Both the position numbers and the translations under genes were made by a program. This document shows positions 1-5,316 of a stretch of 5,354 nucleotides of DNA, piece by piece (position 1 is the stretch's first letter; each line of letters opens with the position of its first letter). The DNA is from Campylobacterales bacterium (GTDB taxonomy: Bacteria > Campylobacterota > Campylobacteria > Campylobacterales > Thiovulaceae), in contig DTUW01000124.1 of the NCBI GenBank assembly GCA_012963895.1, positions 1 through 5,354 of the forward strand, in the 5' to 3' direction. The notes beneath the pieces are model-generated. The model did no database searches, was not told the DNA's origin, and saw only the letters and a program-made list of their open reading frames with translations.

Positions 1-295
1 TTTCCTTGAAGCCTTCTGCAACTCCACCTGCTCTTGGAACTGCAATATCAAACTCCAACACTTTCCCCCATCTATTTTCGATAGCAACTCGGAATTGTTC
101 AATATCATCATTATATTGCATTGAAACTATCTGTTTTCCAAGCCATTTATTAAAATAACCTTCTTTTATAAGTCGCTCTTTATACTCCTTAGTAGTTTCA
201 AACTCATCTTTTAGACATACTTTCTCTTGAAAAGTTTCGAAATTTACCGTATCAATTTCAGATTCAATTTTTCCATTCCAAACAAACTTATCCAT
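1..295 (-). CDS. Hypothetical protein, N-terminal 98 residues (runs off the left edge)
   Basis: An open frame read leftward from an ATG at 295-293 continues without a stop to the window edge, giving 98 residues. It is preceded by AGGAG (complement of 307-311), 11 bases from the ATG; this spacing is slightly long but usable. The product starts MDKFVWNGKI, has no obvious signal peptide or membrane segment, and is mixed polar and charged, so it looks cytoplasmic. Residues 29-39 carry a KDEFETTKEYK stretch. It resembles the 'K-x-E-F-E-T-T-x-x-[YF]' motif that I recall from assorted uncharacterised bacterial proteins, followed about 25 residues later by a Y-x-D-D-like segment (QYNDDIEQF). I cannot assign a family or a function. 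The gene diverges from gatA and shares a 68-base promoter gap with it. That it is a real gene is inferred from the uninterrupted frame, the ribosome site and the lack of a competing frame. Confidence 0.72.
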   Translation of the reverse strand, partial: MDKFVWNGKIESEIDTVNFETFQEKVCLKDEFETTKEYKERLIKEGYFNKWLGKQIVSMQYNDDIEQFRVAIENRWGKVLEFDIAVPRAGGVAEGFKE

Positions 296-363
296 TGTTG
301 TTTTATCTCCTATTCCTATTCCAAATTTCTATACAATATTATCAAATCTATAAGGAGCAGAAT
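296..363. promoter_or_regulatory. Divergent promoter region between the minus-strand hypothetical gene and gatA
   Basis: This 68-base AT-rich gap separates two divergent starts (295 minus, 364 plus), so promoters for both directions should lie here or just inside the genes. On the plus strand TACAAT at 332-337 is a 5/6 match to a sigma-70 -10 box. On the minus strand GATAAT (complement of 338-343) and TATAGA (complement of 328-333) are comparable candidates. No good -35 box is visible, which is normal in Campylobacterota. The plus-strand -10 candidate is only about 20 bases from the gatA ribosome site, so the gatA leader would be very short. The exact boxes are inferred; only the divergent arrangement is directly seen. 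Confidence 0.4.
352..357 (+). promoter_or_regulatory. Ribosome binding site that fixes the TTG start of gatA
   Basis: AAGGAG lies six bases upstream of TTG 364-366. It supports that codon, rather than the in-frame TTG at 295, as the gatA start. The residues encoded between 295 and 363 are hydrophobic and do not look like a GatA N-terminus, whereas translation from 364 gives (M)ITLKEALKL, as expected for the family. Confidence 0.85.
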
Positions 364-1698
364 TTGATAACATTAAAAGAAGCTTTAAAACTACCAAAAG
401 AGGAACTACCTCATCTAAAACAAGATTTGAAAAAGAGGATAGAAGAGAAAAAAGAGCTAAATGCCTATATCTCCCTCGACGAAAGCGGAGATGGTGTGCC
501 AATTTTGATAAAAGATAATATACAGGTCAAAAATTGGAGTGTAACATCAGCAAGTAAAATATTACAGGGATATATATCTCCATACGATGCAACAGTAATT
601 ACAAAACTTAGAGAAAATGGATTAGCCCCATTTGGACGAGCAAATATGGACGAGTTCGCTATGGGTAGCTCAACCGAAACATCATATTACGGAAAAACTC
701 TAAACCCTCACGATTATGAAAGAGTTCCAGGAGGTAGTTCGGGAGGCTCTGCCTCTGCTGTTGGTGGTGGAGTTGCTATCGCATCTCTCGGAAGCGACAC
801 CGGCGGAAGTATTCGACAACCTGCATCATTCTGCGGAGTGGTTGGAATGAAGCCGACCTATGGACGAGTTAGCCGATACGGTCTTAGTGCTTATGGTAGC
901 TCTCTCGACCAGATAGGACCTATCACTCAAAATGTAGAAGACTCGGCTATTCTCTACGATATTATCTCAGGCTACGACCCAAAAGATTCAACCAGTGCCG
1001 ATATTGAATACTCCCCTATCACTCCAAACCTCAATCCAAACCAAAAATATAGAATAGCAGTAATAGATAACTATGTTAAAGATGCATCTACTGAAATTCA
1101 ACAAGCCTACGAAAAGACTATACGAACATTGGAAAAGTTGGGACATACAATTATCCATAAAGAGATGACCGATGCTAAATATGATATTTCAGCCTACTAT
1201 ATTACTGCTATGGCTGAGGCGAGTTCCAATCTTGCTCGATATGATGGTATCCGATACGGTTCAAGAGTTGAGGGAGAAAATCTAAAAGATACCTATTTTA
1301 GAACCCGTTCAGAAGGTTTTGGCGATGAGGTTAAAAGAAGAATTTTAGTAGGTAATTTCGTTCTTTCAAGCGGATACTATGATGCTTACTATGTTAAAGC
1401 CCAAAAAGTGAGATACCTAATTCAACAGAAATATAGTGAAATTTTCCAAGATGCCGACCTCATCTTATCCCCTGTCTCTCCAACTCTCCCTTTCAAATTT
1501 GGAGAGAAAAAAGAGCCGTTAGACATGTATCTAAGTGATATATATACTATATCTGTAAATCTTGCGGGACTACCTGCTATCTCTCTACCTGTCGATTGGG
1601 TTGGTAATCTACCTGTCGGATTGCAATTGATAGGTAAGCCGTTTGATGAACTCAACCTATTCAATGGAGCTTTATCTCTTGAACAAGGACTAAAATAG
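364..1698 (+). CDS. gatA: Aspartyl/glutamyl-tRNA amidotransferase subunit A (GatA)
   Basis: GatA is the amidase subunit of the cytoplasmic GatCAB complex. It releases ammonia from glutamine, which GatB uses to convert Glu-tRNA(Gln) (and in many bacteria Asp-tRNA(Asn)) to the correctly amidated tRNA. The product is 444 residues, close to the usual 450-490. The amidase-signature Ser-cisSer-Lys triad is complete: K50 in PILIKDN, cis-Ser S125 in PGGSSGGS, and nucleophile S149 in DTGGSIR. The 75- and 24-residue spacings equal those of characterised GatA proteins (K79/S154/S178 in Staphylococcus). The C-terminus has the conserved SPVSPTLPF and NLAGLPAISLPV segments. The start is TTG at 364 with AAGGAG six bases upstream. 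It is the first gene of a plus-strand operon. In Campylobacter and Helicobacter gatA is, from memory, followed by guaB; here it is followed by a microprotein and an aldehyde dehydrogenase instead. gatB and gatC are not in the window, which is common. Confidence 0.97.
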   Translation: MITLKEALKLPKEELPHLKQDLKKRIEEKKELNAYISLDESGDGVPILIKDNIQVKNWSVTSASKILQGYISPYDATVITKLRENGLAPFGRANMDEFAMGSSTETSYYGKTLNPHDYERVPGGSSGGSASAVGGGVAIASLGSDTGGSIRQPASFCGVVGMKPTYGRVSRYGLSAYGSSLDQIGPITQNVEDSAILYDIISGYDPKDSTSADIEYSPITPNLNPNQKYRIAVIDNYVKDASTEIQQAYEKTIRTLEKLGHTIIHKEMTDAKYDISAYYITAMAEASSNLARYDGIRYGSRVEGENLKDTYFRTRSEGFGDEVKRRILVGNFVLSSGYYDAYYVKAQKVRYLIQQKYSEIFQDADLILSPVSPTLPFKFGEKKEPLDMYLSDIYTISVNLAGLPAISLPVDWVGNLPVGLQLIGKPFDELNLFNGALSLEQGLK

Positions 1699-1705
1699 AA
1701 GGAGG
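1699..1705 (+). promoter_or_regulatory. Near-consensus Shine-Dalgarno site for a 21-residue ORF
   Basis: AAGGAGG begins immediately after the gatA stop codon (1696-1698) and sits six bases before ATG 1712. It is the longest anti-16S match noticed in the window. It is too far from the aldehyde dehydrogenase ATG (1786) to serve that gene, so it argues for translation of the small ORF at 1712-1777. Confidence 0.7.
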
Positions 1706-1711
1706 GTATCA

Positions 1712-1777
1712 ATGGGTGAGTTTTTCCTATTGTTACTCGTCATCTTTATCCTATACCAAACTTTTAAATCAAGATAG
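1712..1777 (+). CDS. Single-span membrane microprotein, 21 residues (hypothetical)
   Basis: A 22-codon frame runs from ATG 1712 to TAG 1775-1777 between gatA and the aldehyde dehydrogenase gene. The product begins MGEF, continues with about 11 consecutive hydrophobic or aromatic residues (FFLLLLVIFIL, then Y), and ends with a polar, basic tail (QTFKSR). That composition fits a minimal transmembrane segment with a positively charged end, presumably cytoplasmic. Support for translation is an AAGGAGG six bases upstream and the compact packing: 13 bases after the gatA stop, and 8 bases before the next ATG. Its TAG stop also supplies the first bases of the AGGA ribosome site of the downstream gene, so the two are probably translationally coupled. 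I do not recognise a family. It could be a regulator or stabiliser of a membrane complex, or simply a leader peptide controlling the dehydrogenase; both ideas are inference. Confidence 0.6.
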   Translation: MGEFFLLLLVIFILYQTFKSR

Positions 1778-1785
1778 GAACAGAT

Positions 1786-3201
1786 ATGAAGGCAAAAATA
1801 TATATTGGTAGCACTCCGATTGAAAAAGATGAATGGGGCGAAATTCGCTCCCCATATAGCGGAGAGGTTGTATCTCAATATCCTATATGTAGTGTTGAAG
1901 ATGTTGAAAAGGCTTTAAAAACAGCCGAGAAAGCAAAAGAGAGAGCGAGAAAAACAACCATTGCCCAACGGTGTAACTGGCTTTTAGATGTGGCAAAGAG
2001 ACTAAAAGAGAATAGAGAAGATATTGCAAAGACTATTACCGATGAGGTTGGAAAACCAATCTCATTTTCAAGGGTTGAAGTGGATAGATGTATTGAAACC
2101 ATTACCCTATCTGCTGAAACTATGCGAACGATGACGGGAGAGACTATCAATACCGATGCTACCGATAGCGGTAAAAAGACAACTTCATTTTTTAAACGGG
2201 TTCCGGTTGGAGTGGGGGTGGCTATCACTCCTTTCAATTTCCCTCTCAACCTTGTAGCCCATAAGATAGCCCCCGCCCTTGTTAGTGGTAATGCAATAGT
2301 TTTGAAACCGACCCCAGAAGCCCCTTTAACAGCTTACAAATTGGTAAAACTCTTTATAGAGTCTCCTTATGCTATCCCTGATGCTATCTCTCTCGTTTAT
2401 GGAGATGCTGAAATAGGTTCAGCTCTTGTAAGTAGTGATATTCCAAGAGTGATTAGTTTTACTGGTAGTGTTCCAGTAGGTAATGCTATTATGAAGAGTG
2501 CAGGGATAAAAAAAGTTACTTTGGAACTTGGGGGTAATGCTGGAACTTTTATAGATGAAAGTGCCGACTTAGAATATTCAGCTCAAAGGTGTGCGGTCGG
2601 AGCTTTCACCAATTCGGGGCAGGTCTGTATATCCCTCCAAAGAATATATGTCCATAAAAATATCTATTCTCAATTTGCTGAATATCTCGTTAGAGAGACT
2701 AAGAAATTGAAAATAGGCTCTCCTTATGAAGAGGATACATTTATGGGGCCTCTGATTTCGGAAGAGAGTGTTAAACGGGCTAAAAATTGGTTAGAAAGTG
2801 CAATTAGTGAAGGGGCTAAGCCTCTAACTCCGATTGAGAGTGAAGGGCGGATTTTGAAACCTGTAATTATGGGTAATGTTACTGACGATATGAAGATAGT
2901 TTGTGAAGAGGTCTTTGCTCCTATCGTCTCTCTTGTAGCTGTTGATAGTTTTGATGAAGCTATTGAGAAGATGAATAACTCTCCTTATGGATTGCAATTC
3001 TCTATCTTTTCCAACAATTTGAAAAATGTCCAGAAGGCGATTGATGAGTTAGAAGTTGGTGGAGTTGTTATCAATGATATTCCAACTTTAAGGTTTGATA
3101 TTCAACCTTATGGAGGTGTCAAACTTTCCGGTATCGGACGAGAAGGACCACGATTTGCTATCGAGGAATGGACTGAAATAAAATCGGTGGTGATTGTGTG
3201 A
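1786..3201 (+). CDS. NAD(P)-dependent aldehyde dehydrogenase (ALDH superfamily, lactaldehyde/y4uC-like)
   Basis: This 471-residue cytoplasmic enzyme should oxidise an aldehyde to the carboxylic acid using NAD+ or NADP+. All signature positions are visible: oxyanion-hole N151 in TPFNFP, cofactor-binding K174 in LKPTPEAP, FTGS at 225-228, general base E247 in TLELGG, nucleophile C281 in NSGQVCIS, and ribose-binding E375 in EEVFAP. The PYGGVKLSGIGREG segment near residues 441-454 is typical of the lactaldehyde/y4uC-like branch rather than betaine- or semialdehyde-specific branches. The substrate cannot be named; lactaldehyde, glyceraldehyde-type or general detoxification roles are all possible. 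ATG 1786 has AGGA (1776-1779) six bases upstream, overlapping the stop of the microprotein. The TGA at 3199-3201 overlaps the bioV ATG by one base, showing a shared transcript. Family assignment is firm; the branch and substrate are inference. Confidence 0.93.
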   Translation: MKAKIYIGSTPIEKDEWGEIRSPYSGEVVSQYPICSVEDVEKALKTAEKAKERARKTTIAQRCNWLLDVAKRLKENREDIAKTITDEVGKPISFSRVEVDRCIETITLSAETMRTMTGETINTDATDSGKKTTSFFKRVPVGVGVAITPFNFPLNLVAHKIAPALVSGNAIVLKPTPEAPLTAYKLVKLFIESPYAIPDAISLVYGDAEIGSALVSSDIPRVISFTGSVPVGNAIMKSAGIKKVTLELGGNAGTFIDESADLEYSAQRCAVGAFTNSGQVCISLQRIYVHKNIYSQFAEYLVRETKKLKIGSPYEEDTFMGPLISEESVKRAKNWLESAISEGAKPLTPIESEGRILKPVIMGNVTDDMKIVCEEVFAPIVSLVAVDSFDEAIEKMNNSPYGLQFSIFSNNLKNVQKAIDELEVGGVVINDIPTLRFDIQPYGGVKLSGIGREGPRFAIEEWTEIKSVVIV

Positions 3202-3710
3202 TGAGGTGGTTTAGTGGATTCAAATTCCAAAACGATATAGAGCTGTTTCGTCAATTTCTCAACCCTTCTCAATTTACCGTTGCCGGTTTCAGCTATGGGG
3301 CGATTTTGGCATTTGAATATGTTCTCAATAGTAGGGAGAGGGTGGATACCCTCCAACTCTTCTCCCCTGCCTTTTTTCAAGATAGAGATAAAAAATTTAT
3401 TAGAACCCAACTACTCCATTTCAAAAAGAACGAAGAGAGATATATAGAAAACTTTTTAAAAAATGCATTTTATCCCCAAGAAGTTCCGGGAAATTTCCAA
3501 GCTGGAAAGGGCGACTATTCCGATTTGGAGAAGTTGCTAAATTTTCAATGGGAAAAAGAGAAGTTGGAGGAGGTCAAAAATCGAGGTGTCAGATTGGAGA
3601 TTTTTTTAGGTGAATTGGACAAAATCATCAATTCCAAAGAGGCTTGGGACTTTTTCAAAGAGTTTGGAACGGTTCTATATATCAAGGGAGTTGGACACTG
3701 TTTGCAGTAG
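3201..3710 (+). CDS. bioV: Pimeloyl-[acyl-carrier protein] methyl ester esterase BioV
   Basis: BioV hydrolyses pimeloyl-ACP methyl ester to pimeloyl-ACP, ending the disguised fatty-acid elongation of the BioC route and providing the precursor for BioF in biotin synthesis. The 169-residue product closely matches the layout of Helicobacter pylori BioV (about 170 residues): an MRxFSGF N-terminus, a serine-hydrolase elbow GFSYGA with S31, LQLFSP at 51-56, D140 in GELDKI, and H166 in the terminal VGHCLQ. It is much shorter than BioH because most of the lid of a full alpha/beta hydrolase is missing. ATG 3201 is preferred over the adjoining GTG 3198 because the protein then starts MRWFSGF, as in Helicobacter. 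The ATG overlaps the preceding stop (TGATG), and only a weak GGTGA (3189-3193) precedes it, so translation probably depends on re-initiation. No other bio genes lie nearby. Confidence 0.9.
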   Translation: MRWFSGFKFQNDIELFRQFLNPSQFTVAGFSYGAILAFEYVLNSRERVDTLQLFSPAFFQDRDKKFIRTQLLHFKKNEERYIENFLKNAFYPQEVPGNFQAGKGDYSDLEKLLNFQWEKEKLEEVKNRGVRLEIFLGELDKIINSKEAWDFFKEFGTVLYIKGVGHCLQ

Positions 3711-3738
3711 ATAGGAAAAAATTCCTATCTTACTTTTT
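3707..3738 (+). terminator. Rho-independent-like terminator ending the gatA-ALDH-bioV operon
   Basis: An inverted repeat begins at the bioV stop codon. GATAGGAA (3710-3717) pairs with TTCCTATC (3722-3729) around an AAAA loop. The stem extends by GTA/TAC (3707-3709 with 3731-3733) past one bulged T, and a T-run follows at 3734-3738. The stem is AT-rich and therefore weak. It lies between convergent genes and could also slow transcription arriving from the minus strand, where the only T-run lies inside the loop region. Confidence 0.65.
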
Positions 3739-3739
3739 A

Positions 3740-4711
3740 CTACTTTTCTCTAACTATCAAAGAGTGAATAAATGAAATCAAAATTAGAACCACTCCAATA
3801 GTTCCTGTAAATACTTCACTGACTTCAATTCCAAACATTTTGACAAACATAATTACAGCTAAAACACCAATAGCCCATAATGCTCCGTGTTCAAGATAGA
3901 TAAATTCTGAAAGGGTCTTCTTTTCAACCAGATAGAGGGTAAGGCTTCTAACAAACATCGCCCCTATTCCAAGTCCGACCATAATAATAAAAATATCACT
4001 ACTTAGGGCAAATGCTCCAATTACTCCATCAAAAGAGAAACTGGCATCTAAAACTTCTAAATAGAGTAATCCGACTATTCCACTTTTTACATTATCGGTA
4101 GATAGCAAATCATCGAGGGAGTTGATAGCTGAATGAAGTAGAACCCCTGAAAAGTAGGCAAGAGCTACCGAAGTTTCTCCACTTTTGGAAACCAGATACA
4201 ATCCGATAGAGATTGCAATAATTAGCTCTATATTTGGAACTGCTGTAAGTTTGCGGGTGATGGTATTGTCTTCAATAAGTTTTATCCAAGCTATCTCCTT
4301 CTCATCATCAAAAAAGAAATCGAGGAAGACCATCAAGAGAAAAGCTCCACCAAAAGCAAATATCAGATATTCATTATCTTCTAAAATATGGTGATACTTC
4401 TCTGGGTCGTTTAGAGCCAGTTCGAAACTCTCAAAAAATCCCATTCCAGCAGTCATTGCAACTATCAAAATTGGAAAGAGAAATCTCATTCCAAAAACAG
4501 CTATCGGCATACCAAATAGAATAAAAGCCTTTTGGTATGTCGGGGTCATAGTATCCAAAACCTTTGCATTTACAACTGCATTATCAAACGATAGAGAGAC
4601 CTCTAATATTGCAAGGAGAGCAGTAATATAGAGAGCCTCAACACTACCATAGTAGAAAGCCCAGCCCAATCCGACTAAGGCAACCAAAAAAGAGCTATAA
4701 AAAAACTTCAT
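3740..4711 (-). CDS. DUF475 family (TerC superfamily) integral membrane protein
   Basis: The 323-residue product is strongly hydrophobic, with about eight predicted spans (roughly 5-20, 25-45, 62-90, 115-133, 158-175, 180-196, 236-262, 277-320). It carries two related acidic motifs, LEVSLSFDN (36-44) and LEVLDASFSFDG (218-229), plus YLEHGALWAIG (272-282). This pattern is characteristic of DUF475, a relative of TerC. TerC-type proteins are linked to export of metals such as manganese to extracytoplasmic proteins, and to tellurite resistance. The paired E/D residues (E37, D43, E219, D222, D228) inside membrane spans fit divalent cation handling, but the substrate of DUF475 itself is not established. 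The ATG at 4711 follows AAAGG (complement of 4718-4722), which begins right after the stop of the HepT-like gene 11 bases upstream. Both genes are thus probably on one transcript. Membership is firm, function inferred. Confidence 0.9.
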   Translation of the reverse strand: MKFFYSSFLVALVGLGWAFYYGSVEALYITALLAILEVSLSFDNAVVNAKVLDTMTPTYQKAFILFGMPIAVFGMRFLFPILIVAMTAGMGFFESFELALNDPEKYHHILEDNEYLIFAFGGAFLLMVFLDFFFDDEKEIAWIKLIEDNTITRKLTAVPNIELIIAISIGLYLVSKSGETSVALAYFSGVLLHSAINSLDDLLSTDNVKSGIVGLLYLEVLDASFSFDGVIGAFALSSDIFIIMVGLGIGAMFVRSLTLYLVEKKTLSEFIYLEHGALWAIGVLAVIMFVKMFGIEVSEVFTGTIGVVLILISFIHSLIVREK

Positions 4712-4722
4712 TTTACACCTTT

Positions 4723-5196
4723 CTATTTTGTAAGTTTGTCTATCCTATCTAAAATGGTTCTCAGTTCGTTTCTCTTTTCAAAGATACCATTTAGGATTTC
4801 AATTGCTATATCTTGACTACTTTCATAGTTGTGAGCTATTTCGTTTCTAAGTTGTCTTAGTTCGAACCACTCCTCAACATCTAAAATTTTTATCTTTTCA
4901 AATCTGTTTAGAATATCTCGAAATGGTTTATCTACATTTTCCCCCTGATAGAGTAGAAACGACTTGAAAAGTTTTGCCCCGATGAGGTCTTGCAATTTAG
5001 AAAATCTATATATTATCTGGTCACTAAAAGCCAAATCAATTCTATTTTGTAAAATCTTTTCAAACTTATCCCTATCGATTGGAAATCGATATTTTTCCTC
5101 TATCTCTTCAATAGCTTCGTCAATTCTTTTGAGATGGATATATCCATTATCTAAGTTCTTTTTTACTCTTAGATAATCTATATCTTGATACCCCAT
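4723..5196 (-). CDS. HEPN/HepT-like protein (putative ribonuclease toxin)
   Basis: The 157-residue, largely helical and charged cytoplasmic protein has the HEPN active-site motif R117-NEIA-H122-N-Y124, an exact R-X4-H-X-Y. In HepT this motif forms the ribonuclease site, and its tyrosine is AMPylated by the partner MntA. A second family-like segment is RFSKLQDLIGAKLF (64-77), matching the RF-x-x-LxDxL-x-x-KLF pattern of HEPN proteins paired with minimal nucleotidyltransferases. The N-terminal 35 residues look like a charged helix or coiled coil. The ATG at 5196 has AGAGG (complement of 5204-5208) seven bases upstream. The gene sits 3 bases after the stop of a truncated nucleotidyltransferase and 11 bases before the DUF475 gene. 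Family is supported by the motifs; toxin activity is inference, and some HEPN proteins are not toxins. Confidence 0.82.
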   Translation of the reverse strand: MGYQDIDYLRVKKNLDNGYIHLKRIDEAIEEIEEKYRFPIDRDKFEKILQNRIDLAFSDQIIYRFSKLQDLIGAKLFKSFLLYQGENVDKPFRDILNRFEKIKILDVEEWFELRQLRNEIAHNYESSQDIAIEILNGIFEKRNELRTILDRIDKLTK

Positions 5197-5199
5197 TTT

Positions 5200-5316
5200 T
5201 TAGCCTCTTTCTATTTTGCAAACTCCGTTGCGAATTTTGTAAGAAACTTCACAATCTCCAAAGACCTCATCGGCAACTTTTCTAATTGTTTCTCTTTCGT
5301 ATGGAGTTAGTCTCAT
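5200..5316 (-). pseudogene. Truncated MntA-type minimal nucleotidyltransferase remnant (38 residues)
   Basis: A 38-codon frame begins at ATG 5316 and ends at TAA 5202-5200, just before the HepT-like gene. Its first 24 residues (MRLTPYERETI...DEVFGDCEV) closely follow the standard N-terminus of minimal nucleotidyltransferases that partner HEPN proteins: MRLTP, a helix, then V-F-G-x-x-x-V. A normal member continues with Y-L-F-G-S-R and a G-G-D-I-D-L metal-binding core and totals about 100 residues. Here the frame switches to SYKIRNGVCKIERG and stops, so the G-S and D-x-D catalytic residues are absent. About 60 codons or more seem to be missing, most simply through an internal deletion. The ATG overlaps the upstream gene's stop (ATGA), so it may still be translated. 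Whether the peptide retains any antitoxin role is unknown. Confidence 0.6.

Noticed and set aside
295..363. In-frame upstream TTG (295) as an extended gatA start, adding 23 hydrophobic residues
   Set aside because: It has no ribosome site, would run through the divergent promoter gap, and gives an N-terminus unlike GatA. TTG 364 has AAGGAG at ideal spacing.
1422..1878. Two minus-strand open frames across the gatA end, the microprotein and the dehydrogenase start
   Set aside because: They shadow conserved coding sequence and have no recognisable motif.
1875..2249. Minus-strand open frame of 124 codons within the aldehyde dehydrogenase
   Set aside because: It lies wholly antisense to a gene with a full set of catalytic motifs, is low-complexity (Ser/Val/Phe-rich) in composition, and has no neighbours in its direction.
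3198..3200. GTG one codon upstream as the bioV start
   Set aside because: ATG 3201 gives the Helicobacter-like MRxFSGF start and the familiar TGATG overlap. The GTG is also a codon within the dehydrogenase end and adds nothing conserved.
3108..3410. Minus-strand open frame of 100 codons across the dehydrogenase-bioV junction
   Set aside because: It is antisense to two well-supported genes and shows no recognisable motif.
4185..4394. Plus-strand open frame inside the DUF475 gene
   Set aside because: It is a mirror of a hydrophobic coding region, rich in Ser/Ile/Lys, with no conserved motif.
4964..5176. Plus-strand open frame inside the HEPN gene
   Set aside because: It is antisense to the motif-bearing gene and has a skewed Ser/Leu/Ile composition typical of a shadow frame.
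5211..5270. A 19-codon minus-strand frame overlapping the nucleotidyltransferase stub in the +1 register (starts MRSLEIV, ends TAG just before the HEPN ribosome site)
   Set aside because: It is amphipathic and neatly positioned, but it has no ribosome site of its own and is short enough to be chance. The MRLTP frame has the family-matching N-terminus and the ATGA coupling.
5197..5316. A simple frameshift as the explanation for the short nucleotidyltransferase
   Set aside because: Only about 120 bases separate its ATG from the HEPN start, too little for a full domain of about 100 codons in any frame, so sequence must be missing rather than merely shifted.
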